Below, piece after piece: positions 1-8,529 of a stretch of DNA of 64,000 nt. This DNA comes from Clavibacter phaseoli (GTDB taxonomy: Bacteria > Actinomycetota > Actinomycetes > Actinomycetales > Microbacteriaceae): contig NZ_CP040786.1 in the NCBI RefSeq assembly GCF_021922925.1, positions 1,116,001-1,180,000 on the forward strand. Reading direction: 5' to 3'. Numbering within the stretch: the stretch's first letter is position 1; each line of letters starts with the position of its first letter. The position numbers were made by a program, and so were the translations under genes. Below the pieces are notes generated by a model. That model was not told where the DNA came from. It saw nothing but the letters and a program-made list of their open reading frames with translations, and made no database searches.

Positions 1-362
1 TCGAGGGCATGTGGCGGATGCTGCAGGCCGACGAGCCCGACGACTTCGTGCTCGCGACCGGCGGGAACTTCACCGTGCGCGACTTCCTCGAGACCGCGTT
101 CTCGCACGCAGGCCTCGACTGGTCCGAGCACGTCCGGTTCGACCCGCGCTACCTGCGCCCGACCGAGGTCGACGCCCTGGTGGGCGACGCCACGAAGGCG
201 GAGGAGAAGCTGGGCTGGAAGGCCACGGTCGACACCACGATGCTGGCCCGGATCATGGTCGACGCGGACATCGCCGCTCTCGAGGCCGAGGGGCGGCCGT
301 GGATCGACACCGTGCAGCTCGCGAGCTGGGGCACGGCCGAGGCGACCGCGGTCGAGGCGTGA
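1..362 (+). CDS. gmd: GDP-mannose 4,6-dehydratase, C-terminal part (5' end outside window)
   Basis: Only the last ~119 codons are present; the reading frame is open at the left edge. The visible stretch (WRMLQADEPDDFVLATG, then FTVRDFLETAF, then LGWKATVD) matches the C-terminal part of GDP-mannose 4,6-dehydratase, an extended short-chain dehydrogenase that makes GDP-4-keto-6-deoxymannose from GDP-mannose in the cytoplasm. The stop TGA at 360-362 overlaps the GTG start of the next gene, fcl, which carries out the following step to GDP-L-fucose. That adjacency strongly supports the call. The NAD(P)-binding half and the catalytic Tyr/Lys lie outside the window, so their integrity cannot be judged. 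Confidence 0.93.
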   Translation, partial: EGMWRMLQADEPDDFVLATGGNFTVRDFLETAFSHAGLDWSEHVRFDPRYLRPTEVDALVGDATKAEEKLGWKATVDTTMLARIMVDADIAALEAEGRPWIDTVQLASWGTAEATAVEA

Positions 363-1363
363 GCGCGGCGCCCGCGTCCGCCGCCGACGAGCGCGACGCC
401 GTCGCGTTCACGCCTGCGCCGCTCGACCGCTCGGCCCGCGTCTACGTGGCGGGCCACCGGGGGCTCGTCGGCTCGGCGATCGTCCGGCGGCTCGAGGCCG
501 AGGGCTTCACCGACGTCATCGGCCGCACCTCCGCCGAGCTCGACCTCAAGGACCGCGACGCGGTCTTCGCGTTCTTCGCCGAGGCGAAGCCGGCGCACGT
601 GGTCCTCGCGGCCGCGAAGGTCGGCGGGATCCTGGCGAACAGCACGTACCCGGTCGACTTCCTCAGCGACAACCTGCGCATCCAGGTCAACGTGCTCGAC
701 GCCGCGCTCGCGCACGGCGTCGACCGCCTGCTGTTCCTCGGCTCCTCCTGCATCTACCCGAAGCTCGCGCCGCAGCCGATCACGGAGGACAGCCTCCTCA
801 CCGGCCACCTCGAGCCGACCAACGACGCCTACGCGATCGCGAAGATCGCGGGGATCATGCAGATCCAGGCCGTGCGCCGCCAGTACGGGCTGCCGTGGAT
901 CTCCGCCATGCCGACGAACCTCTACGGCCCCGGCGACAACTTCTCGCCGCAGGGCTCGCACGTGCTGCCCGCGCTCATCCGCCGCTACGACGAGGCGCGC
1001 GCGTCCGGCGCGGAGTCGGTGACGAACTGGGGCACCGGCACGCCGCGCCGCGAGTTCCTGCACGTCGACGACATGGCCGCCGCGTGCCTCCACCTGCTCG
1101 AGCACTACGACGGGCCCGAGCAGGTCAACGTGGGCACGGGCAGCGACGTCACCATCCGCGAGATCGCGGAGACCATCGCGCGCGTCGTCGGCTACGAGGG
1201 CCGAACGGAGTGGGACACGTCGAAGCCGGACGGGACGCCGCAGAAGCTGCTGGACGTATCCAAGCTCGCCGACGCCGGGTGGACCTCCTCCATCGGGCTC
1301 GACGAGGGGCTGCGCTCCACGGTCGAGTGGTACCGGGAGCACATCACGACGCTGCGCGAGTAG
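359..1363 (+). CDS. fcl: GDP-L-fucose synthase (NAD-dependent epimerase/reductase)
   Basis: 334 aa from a GTG start that overlaps the gmd stop as GTGA. It epimerises and reduces GDP-4-keto-6-deoxymannose to GDP-L-fucose for surface polysaccharide synthesis. The Rossmann motif GHRGLVG is at residues 32-38. The extended-SDR catalytic set is present: a Ser in the LGSSCIYP segment, then Tyr158 and Lys162 in YAIAK. The segment MPTNLYGPGDNF is also typical of the family. The ~25-residue N-terminal Ala/Asp-rich extension is slightly longer than usual (typical length 310-320), so an internal start cannot be excluded, but the translational overlap with gmd favours this GTG. A perfect hairpin follows the stop (1380-1413). 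Confidence 0.95.
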   Translation: MSAAPASAADERDAVAFTPAPLDRSARVYVAGHRGLVGSAIVRRLEAEGFTDVIGRTSAELDLKDRDAVFAFFAEAKPAHVVLAAAKVGGILANSTYPVDFLSDNLRIQVNVLDAALAHGVDRLLFLGSSCIYPKLAPQPITEDSLLTGHLEPTNDAYAIAKIAGIMQIQAVRRQYGLPWISAMPTNLYGPGDNFSPQGSHVLPALIRRYDEARASGAESVTNWGTGTPRREFLHVDDMAAACLHLLEHYDGPEQVNVGTGSDVTIREIAETIARVVGYEGRTEWDTSKPDGTPQKLLDVSKLADAGWTSSIGLDEGLRSTVEWYREHITTLRE

Positions 1364-1379
1364 ACGCTCCCGCCCGATC

Positions 1380-1413
1380 CGACGGCCGTCGCGCATGCGC
1401 GCGGCGGCCGTCG
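1380..1413. terminator. Bidirectional hairpin terminator between fcl and the convergent reductase gene
   Basis: An inverted repeat with 15-bp arms (1380-1394 and 1399-1413, one G-T pair) around a 4-base loop lies in the 58-bp gap between two convergent genes. There is no strong T run, as is common in GC-rich actinobacteria. Confidence 0.7.
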
Positions 1414-1421
1414 TCGCGTGC

Positions 1422-2396
1422 TCAGCCCCGCGCGGGAGCGGCGCCGGCGGGCAGGGCCGCGACGCGCGCCGCCAGCTCATCGAGGTTGGCGACCTCGCAC
1501 GTGCGGCGGCCCTCCTCGATGTCGTGGATCATCTCGACGATCATGTCGAAGACCGGCCCCTGGATGTCGCGGTGCACCTGGTCGACCTCGGTCTTGCGCC
1601 GGCGCACCATGAGGTCGCGGTAGATGCCGCTGTGGGTCTTGGCGCTCCGGCGGTTGAACGCCGCCAGCCGGTCGAGCGATCCCTCCAGGTCGTCCGGCTC
1701 GAAGCCGTCGAAGCCCTCCACCCGCACGGGCGCCTGCGCCAGCACCTCGCGGGCGAGCGCGATCATCAGCGGCCGGTAGGCGTCGCGGTCGAGGGTGTCG
1801 GCGATGGGGAGGTCCGAGACGGCGCCCGCCCAGAGCATCGCGCCGTAGACCTCCTTGCCCCAGAGGTACCCGAGCACGTTGTCCGTGGCACGGGCGTACG
1901 GGAGCGCCTCGACCATCTCGCGCACGCGCGGGGTGATCTCCCCGCCCGCCAGCTCGCCGACGTGGAACGCGGCGACGTTGCCCTGCAGGATCCGGCCGGG
2001 GCCCATGAGGTCTGCGCCGACGTTCACGAAGCTGGAGACCACGCGGTCGGCGCCGAGCACGTCGACGAGCGTGTCCGCGGTGAGGCCGTTCTGCACCGTG
2101 AGGACCCAGCCGTCGGGTGCCAGCCGGTCGCGGAGGAGCTCCGCGGCGGACGCGGTGTGCAGGCTCTTCACGGCCACGATCGCGTGGTCGATCCGGTCGG
2201 GCAGCTCGTCGGGCGTGACCGCGTCGACGCGCACGGTGAACTCCTCCACCGGGCCCTCGATGCGGAGGCCGTGCGCGCGGATCGCGGCGACGTGCTCCGC
2301 GTCCTGGTCGCACAGCAGCACGCGGTGGCCGGCGCGGGCCATGTGGGCGCCGAGCGTGCCGCCGATCGCGCCTGCCCCGATGACGACGACGTCCAT
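1422..2396 (-). CDS. Ketopantoate reductase family (ApbA/PanE-like) oxidoreductase
   Basis: 324 aa. The N-terminus MDVVVIGAGAIGG carries the GxGxxG dinucleotide-binding loop (residues 7-12) of the 2-dehydropantoate 2-reductase family, followed by the family-typical VKSLHT segment with Lys and the C-terminal all-helical domain. Classical PanE makes pantoate for coenzyme A, but this gene is the last of a twelve-gene peptide uptake/degradation run and overlaps the upstream hydrolase stop as TGATG. A role in reducing a 2-keto acid released by peptide catabolism is therefore as likely as pantothenate synthesis. I leave it without a symbol: many actinobacterial paralogues of this family are not PanE. 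Family confident, substrate unknown. Confidence 0.85.
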   Translation of the reverse strand: MDVVVIGAGAIGGTLGAHMARAGHRVLLCDQDAEHVAAIRAHGLRIEGPVEEFTVRVDAVTPDELPDRIDHAIVAVKSLHTASAAELLRDRLAPDGWVLTVQNGLTADTLVDVLGADRVVSSFVNVGADLMGPGRILQGNVAAFHVGELAGGEITPRVREMVEALPYARATDNVLGYLWGKEVYGAMLWAGAVSDLPIADTLDRDAYRPLMIALAREVLAQAPVRVEGFDGFEPDDLEGSLDRLAAFNRRSAKTHSGIYRDLMVRRRKTEVDQVHRDIQGPVFDMIVEMIHDIEEGRRTCEVANLDELAARVAALPAGAAPARG

Positions 2397-3247
2397 CAGG
2401 CGACCGCCGCGCTCGGGTGCACGCGCTCGAGGAAGCCGCGGAGCGTCTCCTGGAACAGCTCCGGCTCCTCGGTCTGCGGCGAGTGGCCGGAGCGCTCGAA
2501 GACCACGAGCTCGGCGCCCGGGATGAGGGACGCGATGGTTTCGGAGGAGCTGACGGGCGTGACCCAGTCGCGGCGGCCCACCGTGACGAGCGTCGGCACG
2601 GTGATGCCGGGCAGCCGGTCCTTGACGTCGTAGGCGCCCCAGTTGTGCTGGAAGCACGAGTTGTGCGCCTCGTGGCGATAGATGCCGGCCTCGACGCGGG
2701 CGGCCGACTTCACCGGGTCGTAGTCGTAGTCGTACAGGGGGATGATCTCGGCCCAGCGCGCCTTGAGGTCCTCGTCGGAGGTGATGCGACCCGACCAGTA
2801 GCGGTCGAACGACTCCCAGTCGATCTCGACGCGGTCCTGGTCGCGTGCGTTCTGGAACGCGAGCTCCAGGTTGCTGCCGTCGGCGGACGTGTCGCGGAGG
2901 ATGATGCCGCTCACGTGCTCGGGGTAGGCGATGGCGTACTCGAGCGCGATGAAGCCGCCGTACGAGCCGCCCGCGATGATCACGCGGTCGACGCCGGCCC
3001 ACTGCCGGATCCCGTCGACGTCCGCGGCCCACTGCGCGTGGGAGTACGGCTCGATGCCCTCGCTCATGCCGCAGCCGCGGGCGTCGAACACGATGACGCG
3101 GAAGCGGTCGGCCAGCGGGCCGAAGGTGGCGCGGGGCTCGGCGAGGGAGCCGATCCCGCCGCCGCCGTGGTGGGCGATGATGACGGGCGCGTCCTCCGGG
3201 CCCATCACCTCCACGCGGAGGCGGCAGCCGTTGATGGTGACGTCCAT
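2396..3247 (-). CDS. Alpha/beta hydrolase, proline-iminopeptidase-like
   Basis: 283 aa cytoplasmic alpha/beta hydrolase. The oxyanion region HHGGGG is at residues 26-31, the nucleophile elbow GGSYGG centres on Ser95, and the other probable triad members are Asp227 (GRRDWVTP) and His255 (SGHSPQTE). The general arrangement (DARGCGMSEG, then GSYGG) resembles prolyl aminopeptidases and haloperoxidase-like hydrolases. The start ATG at 3247 follows a purine-rich AGAGAAGGACCC stretch. Its stop overlaps the next start by one base. Position inside a peptide operon favours release of an N-terminal residue from a short peptide, but esterase or lactonase activity would look the same at this level. Confidence 0.85.
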   Translation of the reverse strand: MDVTINGCRLRVEVMGPEDAPVIIAHHGGGGIGSLAEPRATFGPLADRFRVIVFDARGCGMSEGIEPYSHAQWAADVDGIRQWAGVDRVIIAGGSYGGFIALEYAIAYPEHVSGIILRDTSADGSNLELAFQNARDQDRVEIDWESFDRYWSGRITSDEDLKARWAEIIPLYDYDYDPVKSAARVEAGIYRHEAHNSCFQHNWGAYDVKDRLPGITVPTLVTVGRRDWVTPVSSSETIASLIPGAELVVFERSGHSPQTEEPELFQETLRGFLERVHPSAAVA

Positions 3248-3288
3248 GGGTCCTTCTCTCTGCGAGCGGGTCGGGTCGGGGGTGGGGG

Positions 3289-5001
3289 TCAGGAGGCGAG
3301 GCCGTCGCGCCAGCGGGTGACGGTGCGGTCGAGGACCGACAGGGGCACGGCCCCGTCGCCCAGCATCACGCCGTGGAAGCCCGGGAGCGTGAAGCGGTCC
3401 CCGAGCGCCCGGCGCGACTCCTCGCGGAGGCGCAGGATCTCGCGGCGGCCGATCATGTACGCGAGCGCCTGCCCGGGCCAGGAGATGTACCGGTCGACCT
3501 CGCTCTGCACGTGCGCGCGGGTCGTGGCGGTGTGCGACCACATGAAGTCGACGCCCTGCTGCCGGGTCCAGCCGAGGTGGTGGATCCCGGTGTCGACGAC
3601 GAGCCGGCACGCGCGGAGGGCGAGGAACGAGAGCATGCCGAGGCGCGAGACGTCGTCCGTGTAGAGGCCCTGCTCGTCGGCGAGCTGCTCGGAGTACAGC
3701 CCCCAGCCCTCGTTGAAGCTGCACGCCTCCACGTCGAGGTGGCGGCGGTAGCGCGGGATGTCGAGGGTCTGCGCGGTCGCGAGCTGCAGGTGGTGGCCCG
3801 GGACGGACTCGTGGAAGGCCAGGCACTCGTACTCGTAGCGGTAGCGCGTCTCGGGATCCGTCGCCAGCAGGCAGTGCGCGCCGGGCCGGCTGCCGTCGAC
3901 CGCGGGCGGCCGGTAGTACGCGAGCGCCGAGTGCTCCGCCTCGATGGGGTTGATGACCTCGAGCACGCAGTCGCCGATGTCGTAGTCGGGGAACAGGAGC
4001 GGACGCGCCGCCTGCGCGCGGTCGAGCGCGCCCTGGGCGACGTCGATGATCTGCTGGCTCGTCTCGAAGCGGAGCGACGGGTCCTCCCGCATCCGCTCGG
4101 CGATGCGCGGCAGCTCGCGCTCGCCGAGGGCGCGGCCGCCGATCTCCGCCCAGCGCGGCACCATGTCCTCCAGCACATCGAGGCCGATGCGGTGGATCTC
4201 CTCCGGGTCGAGGTCGGTCGTGGTGTGGCGGCGCACCGCGTCGACGTAGCCGGCCTCACCGCCCGCGGTGTGCTGGATCCCCACGCGGTCGTCGGGGCGC
4301 GCGCCGGGGATGAGCTCGTCGGCGAGCCGCGCGGCGAGGCGGGCCATCGCCGGGCGGATGGATCCCTCCACGGTGCGCCGGGCGCGGTCGGCGGCGGCCG
4401 ATGCGGCGGCGGCGCCGGACCTGGTCGGGGCGAGCAGCGCGTCGTCGTCGAGCGGCAGCGCGAGGTAGCCCTCCAGCTGCTGCACCGCGTGCGCGAGGCC
4501 CATGCGCGTGGATGGGCGACCGGCGGCGGTCTCCTCGGCGTAGCGATCGCCGAGGCCGTCGAGCACGCCCGCGACCCCGTCGAGCCGGGCGAGGTACCGG
4601 TCGGCCGCGGGCGCGGTGTCGACCGTCATGGCGGGCACGGCCTGGAAGACGAGGCCCTGCCGGCTCACGTAGCCCTTGGCGGAGGCGTTGGCGGCCCAGA
4701 GCGAGTGCCGGGCGTCGTCCGCCGCGCCGCGCGCGAGGACGGCGAGCACGTCGCGGTCGGTGCGCTGGTCGTCCTCGAGGTCGACGTCGTCGAGCGCGTC
4801 CGCCTGGGCGGCGACGTCGGCCAGCGCGGAGGCCGCATCGGCGCTCGCGGCGGCGCTCGGGTCGCCGGCCAGGTGGTCGAACTCGTCGATGCCGAGCAGC
4901 GTCGCGTTGTAGGGGTCGTACGCGTGCTGGACGCGGAAGTAGCGCTCGCCGAGCTCGGCGAGGCGGGCGGCCGCCGGCGTGGCGGGGACGTGGTCGGGCA
5001 T
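3289..5001 (-). CDS. DUF885 family protein, putative zinc metallopeptidase
   Basis: 570 aa, usual length for DUF885. The signature HESVPGHHLQ lies at residues 397-406 and supplies a HExxxPGHH putative zinc site. Downstream, ACSFNEGWGLYSEQLADE provides the conserved EGWG(L/F)Y motif with a possible third ligand or catalytic Glu. DUF885 proteins are distant relatives of gluzincin peptidases and most are biochemically uncharacterised. No signal peptide or membrane segment is seen, so it should act in the cytoplasm on imported peptides. It sits between an SDR gene and an alpha/beta hydrolase gene in the same minus-strand run, with 41- and 53-bp gaps, which supports a peptide-degrading role. Confidence 0.88.
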   Translation of the reverse strand: MPDHVPATPAAARLAELGERYFRVQHAYDPYNATLLGIDEFDHLAGDPSAAASADAASALADVAAQADALDDVDLEDDQRTDRDVLAVLARGAADDARHSLWAANASAKGYVSRQGLVFQAVPAMTVDTAPAADRYLARLDGVAGVLDGLGDRYAEETAAGRPSTRMGLAHAVQQLEGYLALPLDDDALLAPTRSGAAAASAAADRARRTVEGSIRPAMARLAARLADELIPGARPDDRVGIQHTAGGEAGYVDAVRRHTTTDLDPEEIHRIGLDVLEDMVPRWAEIGGRALGERELPRIAERMREDPSLRFETSQQIIDVAQGALDRAQAARPLLFPDYDIGDCVLEVINPIEAEHSALAYYRPPAVDGSRPGAHCLLATDPETRYRYEYECLAFHESVPGHHLQLATAQTLDIPRYRRHLDVEACSFNEGWGLYSEQLADEQGLYTDDVSRLGMLSFLALRACRLVVDTGIHHLGWTRQQGVDFMWSHTATTRAHVQSEVDRYISWPGQALAYMIGRREILRLREESRRALGDRFTLPGFHGVMLGDGAVPLSVLDRTVTRWRDGLAS

Positions 5002-5054
5002 GGTGCTCCTGTCGGGCGGTCGGTGCGGGAGGGCGGGCGGCGCGGGAGGCCGGA

Positions 5055-5789
5055 TCAGAACAGCGAGTGGCCGCCGTCGATGGAGAGGGTCTGGCCGCTG
5101 ATCCAGCCGGCGTCCGGATGCGCGAGGAAGGCGACGCCGCGCGCGATGTCCGCGGGCGTGCCCGTGCGGCGGACCGCGATGCGCTCGAGGAGCGCGGCCT
5201 GGCCGTCCGGGCCGTACGACTCCCACTGCGCCACGGTGCTCGGGTTGGAGAGGACGAAGCCCGGGGCGATGCAGTTGACGGTGATCCCGTGCGGGCCGAG
5301 CTCGTGCGCCATCTGCCGCGTGAAGCCGATCTGCGCGGCCTTCGCCGACGCGTACGCCTGGATCCCGGTGAGGCTCACGCTCCGGCCGGCGCCCGAGGAG
5401 ATGTTGACGATGCGCCCGGTGCCGCGCGCCTTCATCGACCGGGCCGCGGCGCGCGTGCACGCCATCGTGGTGGTGAGGTTGGCGCGCACCACCTGGTCCC
5501 ACGCCTCGTCCGTGAGCTCGTCGATGGGCGTGTGGGTCTGGCCCACCACCCCGCCGGCCACGTTGACGAGCACGTCCACGTCGCCCAGCCCCGCGAAGAA
5601 CGCCTCCACCTCCGCCGTGACGCTGAGGTCGACGGTGTCGCGGTCGACGCCGTGGACGCGGGCGCCCTGGGCCTCGAGGGAGTCGGCGATCGCGCGCCCG
5701 ATCCCCTGGGCGGTGCCCGTGACGACGGCGACGAGGCCGTCGAAGGGGCGCGCGGGGGCGGGGGCGGGCTCGGGTGCAGTGGCGGTCAT
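5055..5789 (-). CDS. SDR family oxidoreductase
   Basis: 244 aa classical short-chain dehydrogenase. The cofactor loop TGTAQGIG is at residues 24-31, the NVAGG structural motif near 76-80, catalytic Ser at 131/132, Tyr146 and Lys150 (YASAK). The sequence VDRDTVDLS after the second strand, with an acidic residue, favours NAD(H) over NADP(H). The overall pattern is like 2,3-dihydroxybenzoate or 3-oxoacyl reductases, but the substrate cannot be read from sequence. It follows the RpiR-type regulator gene by 25 bp and precedes the DUF885 gene, so it probably oxidises or reduces an intermediate of the same catabolic route. Confidence 0.88.
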   Translation of the reverse strand: MTATAPEPAPAPARPFDGLVAVVTGTAQGIGRAIADSLEAQGARVHGVDRDTVDLSVTAEVEAFFAGLGDVDVLVNVAGGVVGQTHTPIDELTDEAWDQVVRANLTTTMACTRAAARSMKARGTGRIVNISSGAGRSVSLTGIQAYASAKAAQIGFTRQMAHELGPHGITVNCIAPGFVLSNPSTVAQWESYGPDGQAALLERIAVRRTGTPADIARGVAFLAHPDAGWISGQTLSIDGGHSLF

Positions 5790-5814
5790 GCGGGGGTCCT
5801 GTCGTCGGGGTGGA

Positions 5815-6699
5815 TCACGGGGCGTCGCCGTCCGCGAGCGGCTCGACGTCGCCGGCGCGGTAGGCGCGGAGGATGTGCACGGACTCCTCCCACTGGCGCA
5901 TGCGCTCGAGCCCGGCGTCGCCGGTGGCCTGGAGGACCTGCTCGACGAGCGCCTCGAGCAGCACGAGGAGCGCCGCCATGGAGTCGAACGGGATGCCGTC
6001 CACCTTCACGGGGAGCACGACGTCGGCGCCCTCCGCGGCGGGGCTCAGCCACTGGTCGGTGATGACGACGACGGACGCGCCCTGCCGTCGGGCGAGCTCC
6101 GCCGCCTCCTTCGCGGCGAGCTCGTAGCGGCGCAGGTCGATGATGATGGCCACGGATCCGCGCCCCAGCCGCAGGTACCGGCCGATGTCGTGCCCGAGCG
6201 GCTCCCCCACGAACTCCACGCCGGGGACGACCTGGTCGAGCTGGGTCGCGAGCAGCATGGCGAGGAAGCGGCTGAAGTAGCCGCCCGAGATCACGACGTG
6301 CTTGGGCTTCCCCGCCAGCAGCTGCACGGCGCGGTCGAGCTCGCTCGGCGGGACGGTGTCCGCGAGGCCCTCGACGAGCTGCACGCGGCTGCCGGCGGAC
6401 CTGGCGAACAGCTCGCCGTCCTCCGCGGTGGCGCGGCTGCGGGCGGTGCGGGTGACGGGGCTGTTCATGTGGTGCGTGATCTCGTCGCGCAGCCGCTGCT
6501 GGAAGTCCGGGTAGCTCCCGATGCCGAGGCGCGTGACGAGGCGCAGCACCGTGGGGGTGCTGGTCCCGGCGGCCTTGGCGAGGGTCGCGGCGCTGCCGAG
6601 CCCGGCGCTCGGGTAGCTCGCGAGGAGGCTGCGGGCGACCTTGCGCTCGGCGGGCGTGAGCTCGTCCATCCGGGCGAAGATCTCTTCCTTGAGGGGCAT
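5815..6699 (-). CDS. MurR/RpiR family transcriptional regulator (HTH + SIS domain)
   Basis: 294 aa. Residues 1-77 form the RpiR-type helix-turn-helix (LTPAERKVARSLL, then LAKAAGTSTPTVLRLVTRLG). Residues ~115-255 form a SIS sugar-isomerase-like effector domain, recognisable by VVISGGYFSRFLA and the SVVVITDQWLSP segment. Known members bind phosphosugars such as MurNAc-6-phosphate or intermediates of sugar metabolism, so its location inside a peptide uptake operon is notable and suggests a sugar-linked or cell-wall-derived ligand. It is encoded in the same direction as, and within, the run it probably controls. A 5+5-bp inverted repeat upstream of the first gene (14329-14350) is a candidate operator. 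Confidence 0.9.
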   Translation of the reverse strand: MPLKEEIFARMDELTPAERKVARSLLASYPSAGLGSAATLAKAAGTSTPTVLRLVTRLGIGSYPDFQQRLRDEITHHMNSPVTRTARSRATAEDGELFARSAGSRVQLVEGLADTVPPSELDRAVQLLAGKPKHVVISGGYFSRFLAMLLATQLDQVVPGVEFVGEPLGHDIGRYLRLGRGSVAIIIDLRRYELAAKEAAELARRQGASVVVITDQWLSPAAEGADVVLPVKVDGIPFDSMAALLVLLEALVEQVLQATGDAGLERMRQWEESVHILRAYRAGDVEPLADGDAP

Positions 6700-6739
6700 G
6701 TTCCGTCTTTCCGTCGGGGGTGGGCGGGATCGTGCGCTC

Positions 6740-7693
6740 CTATGTGAGCACGACGAGCCGCCCGTCCCGGGGGAACGCCGCGAAGAGCGTCGGCGAGTTG
6801 TGGGCGATGACGAGCGTGCCGTCCCCGCCCACGGCGACGAGGCCGCCGCTCGCGCCGCGGGCCGTCAGCTCCGCCTCGACCGTGGCGAGCACGGCCTCCT
6901 CGAGGGTGGATCCGAGGTGCCGGACGCGCGCCGCGATGTCGTGCGACACGACCCCGCGCAGGAAGGACTCGCCCTCGCCCGTGCAGGAGACCGCGGCGAC
7001 GCCGTCGCGCGCGTACGTGCCCGCGCCGATGACCGGGGTGTCGCCGACGCGCCCGATCGTCTGGTTGACCATGCCGCCCGTGCTGGTCGCGGCGGCCAGC
7101 GCGCCGGTGCGGTCGCGGGCGACCGCGCCGACCGTGCCGTGCCGCGCGCCCTGGAGGAGGTCCGCGCGGACGCGGGCGAGCTGCCGCTGGCGCGCCTCGG
7201 TGACGAAGTAGGCGGGATCCGCGGTGGCGAGCCCCCAGCCGGCGATGAGCTCCGCCGACGGGTCGACGAGGAGGACGTGGTCGGTCTCCTCGAGGACGGC
7301 GCGCGCGGCGCGGACCGGGTTCCTGGCGTGCCGGGAGACGGCGACGGCGCCGGCCAGGCCGGCCCCGGTCATCACCGCGGCGTCGAGCTCGGCGTGGCCG
7401 TCGGCCGTCAGGGCGGCGCCGCGGCCGGCGTTGAACAGCGGGTCGTCCTCGAGCCGCTCGACGGCGGCGCACACGGCGTCGAGGGCCGACCCGCCGCGGG
7501 CGAGCACGGCGGATCCCGCGTCGTGGGCCCGGCGGAGGCCGGCGTCGAACGCGGCGGCCTCCTCCCGGGACAGCTCGAGGATCCGGCCGCCCGCGCCGCC
7601 GTGCAGCGCGAGCGCCGTGCCGTCGGGTCCGGGCGGCACGCTCCACGAGCGCGTCGGGCGCGGCGCCTGCGACGACTCCTCGGCGAGGCCCAT
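6740..7693 (-). CDS. Isoaspartyl peptidase/L-asparaginase (Ntn hydrolase, T2 family)
   Basis: 317 aa. The N-terminal LALHGGAGG and the autocleavage site HG/TVGAVARD, with Thr187 as the future N-terminal nucleophile, identify the plant-type asparaginase family. The substrate-binding motif TSTGGMVNQTIGRVGDTPVIGAG follows in two pieces around residues 200-225. These enzymes cleave themselves into alpha and beta subunits and hydrolyse beta-aspartyl dipeptides and sometimes asparagine. The start ATG at 7693 overlaps the stop of the upstream M55 peptidase gene as TGATG. Pairing of an isoaspartyl peptidase with a D-aminopeptidase in one operon suggests processing of non-standard peptide bonds or stereoisomers. 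Confidence 0.93.
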   Translation of the reverse strand: MGLAEESSQAPRPTRSWSVPPGPDGTALALHGGAGGRILELSREEAAAFDAGLRRAHDAGSAVLARGGSALDAVCAAVERLEDDPLFNAGRGAALTADGHAELDAAVMTGAGLAGAVAVSRHARNPVRAARAVLEETDHVLLVDPSAELIAGWGLATADPAYFVTEARQRQLARVRADLLQGARHGTVGAVARDRTGALAAATSTGGMVNQTIGRVGDTPVIGAGTYARDGVAAVSCTGEGESFLRGVVSHDIAARVRHLGSTLEEAVLATVEAELTARGASGGLVAVGGDGTLVIAHNSPTLFAAFPRDGRLVVLT

Positions 7694-8529
7694 CAGCGGC
7701 CCCCGGCCTGCCGCGTGATGTAGTTCACGGCCACGAACGAGCGGAAGACCTCGAGCAGGTCGTCGCCCTCGATGCGGACGCGGCGGTCGGCCGCCTTCTC
7801 GGCACCGCGGACCCACGATGCGACGTCGGCCATGTCGGCCGTCTGCACGTCGAGCTCGAGCACGGCGGGGCGCTCGATGCCGGGCAGGCGCATGCGCCCG
7901 TCGGCCACGGCGCGCACGGCCTCCTCGGCGCCCGCGCGGATCTGCCGGCACGACTCGTCCGGGTGCAGGTTGAGCGCGCTGAACCGGGTGATCGACTCCT
8001 TGGTCTGCACGTGCACGGCGTCGGGCGAGAAGGGCTCCGTCTCGGTCCACGTCACCTGGTCGCCCGAGACGAACGCGATCGGCACGCCGTAGTGGTCGGC
8101 GACGAGCGCGTTGATCCCGCTCTCCCCCACCTCGGTGCCGTTCACCCGGGCGCCCGCGAAGACCTCCGGGTTGTACGTGTGCGACATGGTCGACGGCGGT
8201 CCCGAGATGGACCCGTGGTAGCCGACCAGGAAGATCGCGTCGAAGCCGTCGTCGAGCCCCTGCATCATGTAGCCCGGCTTGTGCCGGCCGGAGAGGTAGC
8301 GCGCGCCGCCGGCGATCCGGCGGGGGTCGAGGTTCGCCATGCGGCTGTGCGAGTCGTTGAGCACGATCTCGGTCGCGCCTCCCGCGATCGCGCCCTCGAT
8401 GGCCGCGTTCACCTCCCCCTGCAGCAGCTCGCAGCCCAGCGCGTACGCGGCGCCGCTGTCGGGCCGGCACTGCTCCCAGTCCACGACGCCGGCGACGCCC
8501 TCCATGTCGAGCGACATCCAGATCCTCAT
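7693..8529 (-). CDS. M55 family D-aminopeptidase (DppA-like)
   Basis: 278 aa. The residues corresponding to the zinc ligands of Bacillus subtilis DppA are visible in register: Asp8 and Glu10 (SLDMEG), His61 (NDSHS), His105 (GYHG) and Glu133 (GTEVGE); His117 (TMSHT) fits the nucleophilic His. DppA is a self-compartmentalising decameric enzyme that removes N-terminal D-Ala and Gly residues, and its gene heads the Bacillus dpp transporter operon. Here the gene lies directly after the ATPase genes of a peptide transporter and overlaps the oppF-like stop as ATGA, so import and D-amino acid release are translationally linked. Confidence 0.93.
   Translation of the reverse strand: MRIWMSLDMEGVAGVVDWEQCRPDSGAAYALGCELLQGEVNAAIEGAIAGGATEIVLNDSHSRMANLDPRRIAGGARYLSGRHKPGYMMQGLDDGFDAIFLVGYHGSISGPPSTMSHTYNPEVFAGARVNGTEVGESGINALVADHYGVPIAFVSGDQVTWTETEPFSPDAVHVQTKESITRFSALNLHPDESCRQIRAGAEEAVRAVADGRMRLPGIERPAVLELDVQTADMADVASWVRGAEKAADRRVRIEGDDLLEVFRSFVAVNYITRQAGGR

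Noticed and set aside
3373..6747. A 1124-codon open frame on the plus strand
   Set aside because: Shadow of the minus-strand DUF885, SDR and RpiR genes; Arg/Val/Glu repeats without motifs, typical of antisense frames in very GC-rich DNA.
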